This document shows positions 46,735 to 57,689 of a DNA stretch of 64,000 nt, one piece after another. Numbering within the stretch: position 1 is the first letter of the stretch; each line of letters begins with the position of its first letter. Source of the DNA: Callorhinus ursinus (lineage: Eukaryota; Chordata; Mammalia; Carnivora; Otariidae); the NCBI RefSeq assembly GCF_003265705.1, contig NW_020312827.1:15062120-15126119 (forward strand), in the 5' to 3' direction. A model generated the notes under the pieces. The model made no database searches. It was given only the letters and a program-made list of their open reading frames with translations, and had not been told where the DNA came from. The position numbers were made by a program, and so were the translations under genes.

Positions 46735-46800
46735 GATTTTTATCTATTTCGGTCACCACTGCATCCTAGGAAATAGTAGGAGTTCAAGGAAGTTTTTATT
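46735..46800 (+). mobile_element. L2 LINE 3' tip
   Basis: gtcaccactgcatcctagga, aatagtaggagttcaaggaa and gtttttatttttgtc match the final part of L2 (cactgctgtatccccagc through ataaatatt). Short. Confidence 0.5.
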
Positions 46801-48879
46801 TTTGTCTTTGTTTTTTTCTGAGGGAAGGAAGAAGCATTTGTTGAAGCCTTGCTTCTTGGAGTTTGGAAGTATAAGGGCAAGCAAAAAGCCTTTGCTTTTG
46901 AAAAACCTACTCTTTAGAAGAGAGAATGGTTCCAACAACTCGCAAATCTGGAGAGATTAAAAGAGAAATGCTGTTAATCAAAGTGCCATTTTCTGTTGCT
47001 TTGGTGTTTAACGGGCAGTGATGTGACTTAGTATAAGACAGAGTGTCTGAGGACAGTGTTGTTGGCCTGGTGGCTTCAGGGGTGTGTTGAATAATATTGG
47101 GACCTGATTCAAGCATGGGCAGAAAGGCCCTACAATTGCAAATTTATGGGAAACCACTGCACTGGAGAGTTCTTTTGATAATGGAGCAAGGGCACTGCCT
47201 CCATCTGAAGAGAGACATCATATTCACCATTTCCATCAAAACTTGTTGAGGTGGCACAGTCTTTGCAAGTGGCATGAGGGACAGTACAAATGACCCTACC
47301 ATGGAATCTTTCTGTAGTATCTGAGCCCTACTCTCAGAACAGAAAGTTTTCTATCAAATTCATTGTAAAATCAGTCAGTAAGGTCCCTGGTGTGTGCCCT
47401 TCTAGGTTTAATGTATTCCAAACCCAGACTGGAGACTGGTTATAATCTATGTAGATTCTGGGCCAGACAAGAACAAATTTTGTTGAATGTGGGCAATCTA
47501 CAGGTCTCAGCTGTGATTCCCATGAGCTAATGAAAGCTCAAATCTAAAATAAATGTGTCAGTACTATGTCCTTAAGCACTATTCTGCTCCAACAATGAGA
47601 AAAAAAATCTGCTACATGAAGAAAAACCTTTGTCACTAGGAACTTAGTACAACAATTAGAATAGGAAAAAATATCTCCTTTTCTGTACTTTCTCTCATGA
47701 TTCTCTACATTCAGAGTACAAGTGTGGGTAGCTAGTAAATACGTCTACAAGGTGGTTGGTGATAACACAACTCCCAGCCAAGGGAGGAAATACTAACTGA
47801 AGTAAAGCAGAAGGACTTAAGTTGTCCCTTCCCCTCCTCTATCCCTTGTAGTTAAATAAAAGCCAGATAGTTCTTATTGGCCAATGGTGTCTCCTTCTCA
47901 TCATTACCATCAGGAAATATAAAGCTGAGATGGACTGAGCCTCATGCTTTTCACTTCATCTTTCTGATACTACTTTTGGGAGTGTGGTTTGCTGAGAATA
48001 AAACGCATCCTTTGGCCCCCATGGTGGTGGGAGAGAGTGCTCCATTCCTGCCATCTGACAACCTAGATTGTTAGAATGGATTAAAGAAAGATTATACAAC
48101 AGAACAGAGCTAAACAAGCAGGGAAGGTGGTGCTAGACAGGATGGTCTTCTGCTGCCGTATTTCAAAGAAGGGCTCCGTAGGGACATTTCTTTATTCAAG
48201 GGAGTTTTGCTAAAAAATATGCACTTTCCTTTTTCCTCCCATCAACTTTGTCCTCTTATCTCAACTACTCATTCCCAATAAAGTTGACTGCTGCCGCTGT
48301 GCTTCAGAAAAAGCTAGAGACCTCTGTAGACTTCTCCTTTTGCCTTATTTATGATGGCAAGAGCCCAAACAGACAGAGGCTGTCAGACTTATCAGTGAAA
48401 AGTCAAGAAGAGTTTATTTTAAGCTGTGAAGAATGCAAAAGTCTTTAAAAAAATTTTTTTTTTTTTATTTAAGCACTGAGTATTTTCCTTCTTCCCAAAC
48501 TCAATGGATAAGAAGTGATGTGAATGGAATTCAGTGGGTCAGTAGGGGTGAGCACACAAGAGGAAGTTGTACCAGCCATTATCATTTTTATATGTTTGTG
48601 CACACAAGCCCACTCAGAAAAAGAAGCATATAAATCGTGACAGCAAAGATTTCCATAATAATTCTGAGCCCATAGGTAAGTCATAGAAGGCTCCTATTGG
48701 CTTGCATATTTGACTTAAAGTTATATGTATATATAATGTACCATATACTGAAGTTTTAACAAGAAAAAGTCTGGCAAGGAGGTACAATTGGGTTCCATGG
48801 AAGGCCTCCATTGTTCTATGGGAACCTTGTCACAAAAGACGTCACATATGTCTTCTCTTTCCTGAGTACATGGTGTGAA
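46801..48879. other. Unique sequence, no gene supported
   Basis: No repeat is firmly recognised. The segment 47850-48010 contains ttaaataaaagccag and agaataaaacgcatcc, LTR-like polyadenylation words, but no further family signature. Short frames have no domains. Confidence 0.35.
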
Positions 48880-49165
48880 GGGCAAGTTACTTCATTCTTC
48901 TCTACCAAATCCTTATCTCTGTGAAATGGGAATCTCTGGGACATAGTGATGAACACTGAGTCAGTCAAACAAACTTCCTTTTTCCCTGACAGTGTAGTAT
49001 AGGAGTCAGGAGCATGAAATCTAAATCCGGAGTGCTGGCTCCAAATCCCTGGCTTTGCCATTTACAAGCAGCCAGCCAGGAGCACCTGTAAGGTGAGGAA
49101 TAGTGATAGAGAGTATCTGGAACAAAGTAAGCAACCTATGACTAATTGTCATTGATGTTATTGAT
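48880..49165 (+). mobile_element. Two adjacent MIR SINE fragments
   Basis: The first (48880-48965) has caagttacttcattcttctc and atctctgtgaaatgggaatc. The second (48995-49165) starts again from the MIR 5' side: taggagtcaggagcatgaaa, gagtgctggctccaaatccc, tggctttgccatttacaagc, with a degenerate 3' part. Both are on the plus strand. They are two insertions, or one internally rearranged copy. Confidence 0.7.
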
Positions 49166-49189
49166 ATTCTTATCATTCACTTGTTCATG

Positions 49190-49813
49190 CATTTCTAAAT
49201 TCAGTAAATATTCACTGACTGCCAGCTACAGGCAAGGCCCTATGCTAAGACTTAATCTCTACCAGTAGAAATAAGTAGAGCTTCTCTTTCTTGGAGATTC
49301 TAATCTGGTATGAGGGGGCAGTGTATAGGAAAGAATATTGTAATGATAACTTCAGATTGTTACAAGTGTTAGTGATAAGTTATAGGTGTAATGAGGAGAT
49401 AAGATAGGGTAACTTTGGAGTGTAAGCATTTCTTTGAATCGGGGTGCAGCTTAGGCCCCTTCCAAAGCCTGAGGCCTGTTTTAATATGCAGCTGTGTAAT
49501 CTTCTTCTCAAAGGGGTTCCCCTGAGTTGTATAAGCCTCACAAAACCTGGATATGCCTCTGCTGAGCAATGATAAATGACAGAGCACCTTACTATATAGT
49601 AAGAAGTGTCAATCCATGTCCAGACCCAGGGTGAGTGTCTTCCAGGTAGAGGGGGCCACATGAGCAAAGCTCTACAAAGAGCTCTAGAGGCTTGAGGGAC
49701 ATCAAAAAGGCTGGTAGGGCCAGGGTGTAGTGAGGTGAGGTCAGAGAGTGGACAGTGGTCAGATCCTATAGGGACTTGTCAACCGAGTTGACAAACTTGG
49801 AGTTTGCTTAGGT
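49190..49813 (-). mobile_element. L2 LINE, antisense, left segment of a nested stack
   Basis: Antisense L2 3' UTR: aattcagtaaatattcactg, caaggccctatgctaagact, gagggggccacatgagcaaa, gctctacaaagagctctaga, gtcagatcctatagggactt, gtcaaccgagttgacaaact. The match is weak in the middle (about 49400-49620). The element resumes after the LTR at 50298 and again after the SINE at 50553. Confidence 0.75.
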
Positions 49814-50297
49814 TGGTGCTATGAGTTGAACTGTATCACCTCCACCTCAAAAGAAAAAAAGATACGTTGAAATCCTAACCCCCCGGTACCTCAGAATGTG
49901 ACCTTATTTGGAAATAGAGTCTTTACAGATATTATCGAGTTCACATGAGGATCTTAGGGTGGGCCCTAAACCAAAATGACTTGTGTCCTTAGAAAAAGGG
50001 GAAATTTGGATGCAGAGATAGGTGTGAATAGATGGAGGATGAGTGAATTCATGGGAAGGACAGCACATGAAGACAGAAGGTTGGAGAGTTGAACCTACAT
50101 GCCAAGAAATGCCAAAAAATTCCAGCAGCTAGAAGAGGGAAGGAAGGGTTCCCCTATAGGTTTCAGAGGGAGCAGGACCCTGCCAACACCTTGACTTCAG
50201 ACTTCTAGCCTCCAGAACTCTGAGACAATACATTTCTGTCATTTTAAGCCATCTAGTTTGGGGTGCTTTGTTCTTGCAGCTAAAGGAAACAAATATA
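49814..50297 (+). mobile_element. MLT1A/B-type MaLR LTR, solo, inside L2
   Basis: Near-complete LTR from tgctatgagttgaactgtat, through aacccccc-gtacctcagaat words, gtgaccttatttggaaatag, agggtgggccctaaacc, cttgacttcagacttctagc, ctccagaactctgagacaat and acatttctgtcattttaagc to a terminal aaacaaatata. It splits the antisense L2. No internal region or second LTR is nearby. Confidence 0.92.
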
Positions 50298-50333
50298 GAT
50301 GGGAAGGCATTAGAGCTTTAAGCCAGTGAGTGA
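50298..50333 (-). mobile_element. L2 fragment between LTR and SINE
   Basis: gcattagagctttaagccag and tgagtgacacaatt match the antisense L2 word gggttttaagcaggggagtgacatgat, so the L2 continues between the two later insertions. Confidence 0.75.
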
Positions 50334-50344
50334 CACAATTATAT

Positions 50345-50540
50345 ATATATATATATAAAATTTATTTGACACAGAGAGAGAGAGAGAGAACACACAAGCA
50401 GGCGAAGCTGCTGAGAGAAAGGGAGAAGCAGGCTCCCCACTGAGCAAGGAGCCTGATGTGGGATTCGATCCCAGGACCCAGGGATGATGACCTGAGCTGT
50501 AGGCAGACACTTAACTGACTGAGCCCCCCAGGCGCCCCTT
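50345..50540 (-). mobile_element. Carnivore tRNA-Lys SINE (SINEC) inside L2
   Basis: Antisense SINE: tatata tract, aaatttatttgacacagaga, agagagagaacacacaagca, gggagaagcaggctccccac, tgatgacctgagctgtaggc, ending ccccaggcgcccc. The target duplication cacaattatat (50334-50344) and cacaacttatat (50541-50552) is slightly diverged. It interrupts L2 sequence 37 bp after the LTR. Confidence 0.95.
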
Positions 50541-50552
50541 CACAACTTATAT

Positions 50553-50775
50553 TTTTATAAGATGACCTTGTAAAGAGTACATTGCAAGTGAGCAGAAGGA
50601 GGGAGACCAGACTGCGACTTTTAGGGACCTAGATCTTAGATGATGTAAGTAGGGACTGTGGGTATAGAGAGAAGGAGATGGATCCTGGGTGAACTTTGTC
50701 AATCGATACATGGAATTTGCTAGTGGGTTGGATGTGTAGAGTAGAGAAAGAAAGCTCAAGGATGATAGAGTCCCT
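50553..50775 (-). mobile_element. L2 LINE, right segment of nested stack
   Basis: Continues the same antisense L2: gatgaccttgtaaagagtac, gagcagaaggagggagacca, gtgggttggatgtgtagagt and caaggatgatagagtccc, equivalent to the L2 words agatcactctggctgc through caaggatgac. Confidence 0.65.
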
Positions 50776-51834
50776 GAGAGTTCCTCTCCGTCTTCCCTAG
50801 AACGTGGACTTTTTGCTGAGAAATATTCATAGTGCCTCTGAGATCCTTGCCAATTTCATGGCACCGTTTCACTTAACAATCTCTCTTGTTTATTAACTTT
50901 AATAGTGTTGTAGCATTTAGTTACCACGCTATGAGGGTAGCTATTATGCCAGATGGTTCCACAAATAATGATCTTCATTCTTCCATGAGTACTCTATTTA
51001 GTTTTGCTGATTATTAGTGCATTTTTGAACCCATTAAAGCCCTGAAGCTCTACCAATAGGCACCTAAATAAGGCCCCATAATCCTGAAGAAGAAGAATTT
51101 GGTATGTGGTAGTTGAGCTGCTAAACTCTCCCCAGCTACACTACTGTTTCAGTCATTGAGAATTTGACGGAGGAGAAAATCAGAATGTATTGATTTCATC
51201 TTACGCCCCTTGGAGGAGGCATTCCAAGTTGTTTTGAAACACACATGACAGCGCCTCTTAAAGTATTTGAGGAAGCTCAAATATGCTGGGTGAGCCCATG
51301 GGCAGCTTTCGCCTGGAGTCTGGCTCTATGTTGACGTAAAGCCCTTTATTAGGGCCTGGAGGCATGAGAGGTAGGACAGATTTTCTCTGCTGGGAAGTGC
51401 GTGTCCTCAGACTATAGACCACAGGTCAGATTTGAATATCGCGTTTTCCATGCTGACTCCAAGGATTGCACCCTAACTGTTGAAACCTGGGTCCATTCGC
51501 TCATAACTCCATTTTACAGATTTGTAGGTGAAAAATTCGCCAGAAATAGTCCCTTCTGGTTTTAAATCCCCCTAAAGCCCGCTGCCAGACACCTCTTCCC
51601 TTCTCCCCTTCCTTCCTCCCACAACCTTTGCTTTTCTCTCCTCTCCCTTCCTATTAACTTAGATCAGGAGGGTGTACGTTTCGGGAGTTATGGGTATTGA
51701 AGATTGCAGAACCTTGCTCAAGCAGTCATGTTCTAATGATGAGCGTGTGTCAAGTGGTCACAAGTCAAATTGAGTACGTGTTTGGAGGCAAAGACACATC
51801 GTTGGAATGGGGCACAGGATGGGAGTAGCTGGAC
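50776..51834. other. Unique sequence, no gene supported
   Basis: A possible decayed MIR scrap (ccattttacagatttgtagg) lies near 51509. A pyrimidine-rich stretch is at 51590-51650. No gene. Confidence 0.35.
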
Positions 51835-52010
51835 AGATGGGAGGAGCTGGGTTTTACTTCTGACTTTGACAATCTCTCTGACCTTTATCTGATTCTTTAT
51901 CCATGAAACATATGGATAATGATCCACATAGTGAAGGTCAGATGAAGTAATATATGTGAAAGGACGTTATAAGCTCTGCAGTGCTAGATATATGTGAGGT
52001 AGGAATGTCT
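51835..52010 (+). mobile_element. MIR SINE
   Basis: Words gagctgggttttacttctga, ctttgacaatctctctgacc, ttatctgattctttatccat, gaaacatatggataatgatc and tgctagatatatgtgaggt follow the MIR order. Confidence 0.75.
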
Positions 52011-52529
52011 AAAATAAAATAAGGAAGATCTCCATGTACTGACCTAGAAAGAAGTGCAGGACTTACTAAGTACAACAAAACAAAACAGTATGTATGGTGT
52101 GATGCACATTTATGCAAATTTGTGTACAATCAAAACATACCTTAAGAAAAATGTGTGTTTGTGTTCACAGATGATTGTCAGTGTATAGAAAATTGATGGG
52201 ATGGGTGGTGATGTCTACACAGTAGACACAGTTCTCTGTGAGGAAGGAAGAGGCTGGAGGCGGCAAAGGAGAGATTTCCACACATTGTACCCCCGTATTG
52301 TAAAATAAGAATGTTTTCTGTGTTACTATATTTACTGCAGTAATATAGTTGTACAATATTACTAGTATTAGTAGAAGTAATGTAGTACTTCTGTAGAAAT
52401 ACAGTAAAACCAAGTAAAGCCTTTTTAAGTTAAAAAATTACTGTTAAAAAAACTATGGTTAGCAGCAGAGGTCATGACACTAAAACTCCTCTTTTGCTAT
52501 TTATCTGAGTCACATTTTTCACTCACCTC
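52011..52529. other. Unique AT-rich sequence
   Basis: No repeat or gene recognised. An 82-codon minus frame at 52165-52413 is low complexity. Confidence 0.4.
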
Positions 52530-52640
52530 CTCAGTCAGCAATAAATACTTACTCAGTACTTGTAAGTTATACTCTGTGCTAGGCACTGGGCCTCCCGTAA
52601 TAAAACGTCCTCCCTGTAGTTGGCATTATTTACAATGTTT
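52530..52640 (-). mobile_element. L2 LINE 3' end fragment
   Basis: tcagcaataaatacttactc, actctgtgctaggcactggg and cctcccgtaataaaacgtcc match the complement of the L2 3' end. Confidence 0.7.
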
Positions 52641-52839
52641 AAGTACTGGGGAGGTCCTGGCTTATAGAGGGAGCAACTGTAAGATTGTAGGATCCCCAGT
52701 AGGATAAAGGTAGAATTATACTGAAAGACAAAGAATTCTGGTAGACTCTCTGGATGACCTACTCAGTATTCATTTCAACCCAAATATAAAGAAGGGTCTC
52801 AATTTTGTTCAGGCAGTACTGTGCCCAGCCTCAGGAGGT

Positions 52840-53090
52840 AGATCATGACTGGTCTAAGTTTACATGAGATCCTGTTGTGTCTTGCTCCCCTTCTAGCTGG
52901 GAGTGTCCATGTGACCTGGGCTAGCCAGGTAGTTCCTAGAGAAGCTTTTGCTTTCCTAAACCAAAGGAACAAACAGACCTGGCGTCTCTCCTTCTCCCTC
53001 TTCCTGCTGGGATGTCAGGATGAAGGTTGGAGCTGCAGCGACTATCTTGTCATAAAACAAAGATCCAGAGGAAAGCACAAGTGTGGGCTT
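52840..53090 (+). mobile_element. Possible LTR-type repeat fragment
   Basis: gaatgt-like words replaced by gggatgtcaggatgaaggtt, then ggagctgcagcgactatctt, gtcataaaacaaag and agaggaaagcac resemble the gctggagctgcagcagccatcttg core of MaLR-like LTRs, with an upstream tccatgtgacctgggctagc. Too diverged to name. Confidence 0.35.
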
Positions 53091-53563
53091 TAACACTGTC
53101 GGAATCACTAAATCAGTGTCATCAACACTCTTATCTCCAAACTCCTTGTCATGTGAGAAAGTAAACTGTTTAAGATGGACTGTCTGTTAATTGCAACTAA
53201 ATGCATTCCTAATCGATACAGGAATGCATTAAAAATATCACACTTAAGTATGATTAAAAAAAATAGTAATTGCACAGTACATTTAAACCCAACTTTGAAC
53301 ATAAGCAATCTCCCAATGAATCTGGTAAACTTCTGTAGAAAACTAATGTGAAACCTAAGTTTGGACGATGTCTTTGGCAGGAAGTTGGGAGCCAGAGGGA
53401 CATAATGCTCAGATCTTGCTATGGTGCTAGGATAAATTCTGGTTGTACATGCATGGAACCGTGTGGAAGAATGAGGCTGTGGGTAGGAACCCAGAGGGGC
53501 TGTCTGCTGGGGTTGTATTTAGTATGATTGCTAAATATTTTCCATTCCCCTATTTACAGGTAG

Positions 53564-53672
53564 GGTTGCCAGATTTAAAACACAAAAATATAGGATGCAC
53601 AGTTAAATTTGAATTTCAGATAATATGATAAGTAATTTGGGGTAGAAATACGTCCCATGCCATGTTTGGGAA
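53564..53672. mobile_element. Palindromic DNA-transposon-like repeat
   Basis: The words agggttgccagatttaaaac, aggatgcacagttaaatttg, aatttcagataatatgataa and acgtcccatgccatgtttgg match a common mammalian palindromic repeat whose consensus reads agggttgccagat, cccagttaaatttgaatttc and gtcccatgcaatatttggga. Family name not assigned. Confidence 0.55.
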
Positions 53673-53919
53673 CTTTGTTCATGACAAAGCCACACAGATA
53701 TATCAAATTAAGAGAGCGAATGAGATTGAAATAGGACCTTTGGACTCCAAAAGTCGGTTATCCTGCTTGTCAGTTAGTTTTTCCAGAAGAGTTTGTTCCC
53801 TTCTCTAGGCATGTGTGCTGTTGATTTTTTTTCATCATCTGTGCTTTCCCTGTATGTATTTAAAGATAAAAAAAAAAAGTGAGTCATGACACATTAGACT
53901 CAGTTAGACCTGCTGTGGA

Positions 53920-54765
53920 TTCTCTGGCATGTTTTCTTTGATTTGCTCTGGAGACCTGGGTAGGGGCTGGAAGCAGAGAGAGGGGAAAGCAGGAGCCACG
54001 CCGGGAGGGACGGGCAGAGATGGGGCTGGCTCGGCCCCATACTTCGAAACAAACCCCGGCCACATGTCACCGCTCTTGTGCAGGGCAACTGGCAGCACAT
54101 AGTGGAAATTAAATGCCACTGTAGTTATCAGACGAGTCACCCATCAGCGCGGTGCCTGATGCAGTTTGGCTCCCCAGGCCCTCTCCCATAAATCTCCGCC
54201 TAAATTAGAACGAGAAGAGATATTCGGCTTCAGATTTCTGCCAGGCTTTCATTAATCCTCTAGACACTGGCGGGATCTGTCTCGCCTTCTTTTCTTTGCC
54301 AGCGAAATGACACTTAACAAAGAAGATACCTCCGAACACGCTGGTACATCCCTGACAAACTTTCATAAATATGCCCAGCTGTTTCTGCAAGTCTCGGCTC
54401 CGTGTAGCCTGCAAATCACTGATTAATTTGCACACAGCTGCTACAGATTCTAGGGAGACAAGCTCCTGAAAACATTCAGTGGTGCTGGTATGAAGCCTCT
54501 AATTTCCTTAAGTGAAAAGTTTCTAAAGCTGTTTAAATTGTCTGAGGAGGCTGCAGAGGTGGGACTCCTGGGCTTCCTCCTGGCTTGTCTGACAGCCTCA
54601 CCGTTGTGCAGAAAAATCCACTTAACTGTTGAGTGCATGCACTGCCCGATAGTCTCAGAGCCGCCAAGCCTCTGCTTAGCGTTTTTTCTTGAAGGATTAT
54701 TGGACACCTATGTCGCGCAAGGCACTGAAGGGGACAGGGCACTGTTGCTGATGGGACCCTGACCT
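53920..54765. promoter_or_regulatory. CpG-enriched repeat-free block, best regulatory candidate
   Basis: About 850 bp with no repeat signature, in a window otherwise dense in transposons. Between about 53995 and 54400 I count roughly 20 CpG in some 400 bp, far above the surroundings. By rough arithmetic this gives an observed/expected ratio near 0.7. The block carries gcccagctgtttctg (E-box cagctg), cactgattaatttgcac and ctttcattaatcctc (homeodomain-type cores). Frames of 66-90 codons overlap on both strands without domains. An orphan CpG island, enhancer or unannotated promoter/exon are all possible. Confidence 0.35.
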
Positions 54766-54779
54766 TTAAAGCTGAATTG

Positions 54780-54920
54780 ACCCAGATATAAACCCTACTT
54801 CCCTTCTTAACTTGAGCCTTGGGCCATGTCCTTATCTGTAAGAACTGAGTCTATATCAAAAGGCCCCTGGGAATGAGATAATGTTTTTAACGGGAACAAT
54901 ATAAAGTGTTTTCCTAGCCT
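54780..54920 (+). mobile_element. MIR SINE fragment
   Basis: aaccctacttcccttcttaa, cttgagccttgggccatgtc, cttatctgtaagaactgagt, aatgagataatg and aatataaagtgttttcctag follow the MIR order, diverged. Confidence 0.6.
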
Positions 54921-55522
54921 TTCTCCTATGTGCTGCCTAAGGGAAATTTTGGGCCCTCTTGGCTGCTTTGTTTGTGCAAGTGGGGATAACAGATGGAGAA
55001 GGCAGTTTGGGAAAGGTCTAGAAGACCATCTGCAACGACACGGGTAAGGCCAGAGATATACTCCTGGAAGTGACTTGTAATTGTAGACAGAGGAGGGAAG
55101 AGGCAGGGTGCCAGAACTGACTGATGTCTGAGAAAGTTTTTGGAAACTGGGAGGAGAGAGGGCTGATGAATATCTCCTGTGCTCTGCTCTGTGACATATG
55201 GGGGAAGAGAAGGGGAGGAAGGAAAAAAAAAAACGTGTTGCTGTGGGTTATAAAGCAATCTTTTGGAGTTGTTCAATGCTGTTTGGATGTTGGAGCCACT
55301 GATGAGTTGTGGGTGTGGAAATGCTTTACCATCATTCCCAGGCAGGGTGGAAGATGGGCTGGGGAAGGGGAGCTGGGCAGGAGGTGGGATTTATCAGAAG
55401 GATAGACTAGACCAGACCAGAGGAGACCAGACTAGGTGAGGGAGGCAATGAGCACTTTCTAGTGACAGAGTTGTCTATAAGATCTTCAACTGTATCCCGA
55501 GACGGTGGATCATGAATAGAAT
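54921..55522. other. Unique, purine-rich sequence
   Basis: A 116-codon minus frame (54926-55276) and a 93-codon plus frame (55124-55405) overlap in a purine-rich stretch and show no domain. Short irregular agaccag repeats lie at 55405-55436. Not called coding. Confidence 0.4.
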
Positions 55523-55537
55523 TGGGTCTTTCTTCTT

Positions 55538-55733
55538 TTTTTTTTAAAGATTTTATTTATTTATTTGACAGAGAGAGACACAGCGAGAGAGGGAACACAA
55601 GCAGGGGGAGTGGGAGAGGGAGAAGCAGGCTCCCCTCTGAGCAGGGAGCCCAGTGTGGGACTCGATCCCAGGACCCTGGGATCATGACCTGAGCCGAAGG
55701 CAGACGCTTAACGACAGAGCCACCCAGGCACCC
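55538..55733 (-). mobile_element. Carnivore tRNA-Lys SINE (SINEC), young copy
   Basis: Full antisense SINE of the gtgggagagggagaag type: aaagattttatttatttatt, gacacagcgagagagggaac, acaagcagggggagtgggag, agaagcaggctcccctctga, gggatcatgacctgagccga, gccacccaggcaccc. A perfect 15-bp target duplication, tgggtctttcttctt, flanks it at 55523-55537 and 55734-55748. Little divergence from the other copies of this subfamily. Confidence 0.98.
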
Positions 55734-55779
55734 TGGGTCTTTCTTCTTACGAATCTCCTAATCTAGGATATTTTCCCCA

Positions 55780-56030
55780 TGCCTCCCTACTAGGCCACAT
55801 TTATCTCCTTTAAGATCCAACACAGTCTCTTCCACCTCCTGCGTCTCCCCACCATGCTCAGTTCCATCATTTCTGAAGTTCAGATTTTGGACTCACTATT
55901 TCCTGGGCCTTGCTTTTCTTTTAGAAAAATTAGATCCTGAGCTCCTGGAAGGCAGTTTTCCTGTTACTCTTTTTCTTTTATCCTTGGTGCTAAGCACTGA
56001 GGAAAACAAATAAATAGCTATGGGATTGGA
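55780..56030 (+). mobile_element. L2 LINE 3' region
   Basis: cctccctactaggccacatt, atctcctttaagatccaaca, ctgagctcctggaaggcagt and cttggtgctaagcactgagg follow the sense L2 order (ttcaggtctcag..., gagctccttgaggg..., cccagcacctagcac). Confidence 0.6.
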
Positions 56031-57335
56031 CCTGGTTGGGTTTCAGGGTGTGCCATGCATGATGATCACTACAATACTATGTCTTAGAAAAATGAGATAC
56101 ATCCAGATAAGTGTTGAATTTTCAGTGAAAATGGAAATCACCCTGCATTATCTTTGGAGAATTTGGTAAATCAACTTAATATAATATAAATCCATAACAG
56201 GAACTTGTAATTGTTCTATTGCTGAGCTAAGCAATGACCCCTTCTAGAAGCAGGTAAAAGAACAAACAAGTCACTGTTTGGACACGCCCATGTGTGAATA
56301 GCTCCTTTTAAAATTGCGGTCTTATCCGAAGAGGCTTTAATTTATTAGTACAGATGGTTTAGGTGGTTCTGTATTTATTGAATTTCTACAATCTCATTTC
56401 TCCAAAAATCCTGAAATGATGTCTAGAGAAGACTGAATCTTCGTTTAAACCAGATCTGTTGTTGTTCTTGTTTGATTGTACAGGTTGAGGCAAGGGAACA
56501 GAGTCCCTAAATAGCAGAAATCAAAAACCCTATATGTCCCAAGAGTCACAAAGGTGAGGTCTATGTTGACAGTGACAAAGAGAAAATGCAGAGGAGGAGG
56601 AATGTGTAAGAGAAAGCAAACAGCTCATTTGGCAATCATCGGGGGATTTGATTGGTGTATGCTTTTCAAGAAATGAATTCAGAGAACTTAAAAAAAAAAA
56701 AAAAGACATTCCAATAGTGAGGTTGGTGGCTGGCAAGCAATCATTTCCCCGGTTTCATGCAGACAAACCGAGATCCAAAAACATGAAGACCATTTGAAAA
56801 TAATCAGTTAAATAACCCTGCTTCGGTCACTGAGAGAATTTGGCTTGAAGAATATTTATCATGTAAAAATGTACAAGATCTATACATGAGGGAAGGTCTG
56901 GTCCTATAACAAAGGAACTTACTTACTTTACAGAAGGATTTTTCCAAAGTTCCTTTAAAAACCAAAACAGCCAGTGCACTTGAATTCCAATTTGGTTTTT
57001 AGATATTTGATTTACCCACAATTTTTCGAGAACTCTGCAATTGCATAAAAACATATTGAAATGGAAGCAAAGCCAGGCCAGTTCAGTTTCAACTTGAATT
57101 AGAAGTGGCCCAAGTGTTTGAAGGGTGCTATTTCTTCCAGATCAGCTTATACTTAACTTTATTTCCTTATAAAACGGAAAAAAAAATTTTTTTTTGACTT
57201 TGTGTGACTTTCCATCACAGATATATATTCTTAGGTGTGATTCAGCTTCATCTCCTATTTTCTTATCTGCCTAAGAAGATGCAGTTGTTCAAAACCAATT
57301 TACTTCGCTAATTCTTTCCTCTGTCATCTTTGTAA
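56031..57335. other. Unique AT-rich sequence
   Basis: About 1.3 kb with no recognisable repeat or gene. A 14-A run lies at about 56691-56704. The repeat-free character resembles that of the candidate block at 57340. Confidence 0.4.
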
Positions 57336-57339
57336 TTAT

Positions 57340-57500
57340 TTCCGATAGGCCTTGGCTAAACAATTCTTTCTCCATCATGTGGTTTCATCTCGGCTGAAAG
57401 TTTGTGTCCGCAGAGTCTGTTGTTATGGCAACAGCTGGGCTGTTACCAGCTCCACATTATGGTTTTACTGCAAGAAAAGGAAAAGAAAAATGAGCAAGGG
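57340..57500. promoter_or_regulatory. RFX-like palindrome in a repeat-free block
   Basis: At 57417-57434 the sequence ctgttgttatggcaacag contains gttgttatggcaac, one base-pair-class variant from the classic RFX X-box palindrome gttgccatggcaac; both half-sites are present with correct spacing. An E-box (cagctg) overlaps its right edge. RFX factors act on ciliary and MHC class II genes among others. Without a promoter nearby this is a binding-site prediction only. Confidence 0.35.
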
Positions 57501-57689
57501 TGGAGGGGAACATTTGGCCATTTCCACATATCTGTTTTTAAGTAATTGATCTTACCTCCTCTGTCATAGTTAATTTTTTTGCATAATTCTCTCCTTTCAA
57601 GGACCTTGAGTTCTACTAAATGAGTCATCTTATGCACACTGATAATTTAATTAATATTTATTGAGAAGGGACCACGAGGTGTGGTCTAG

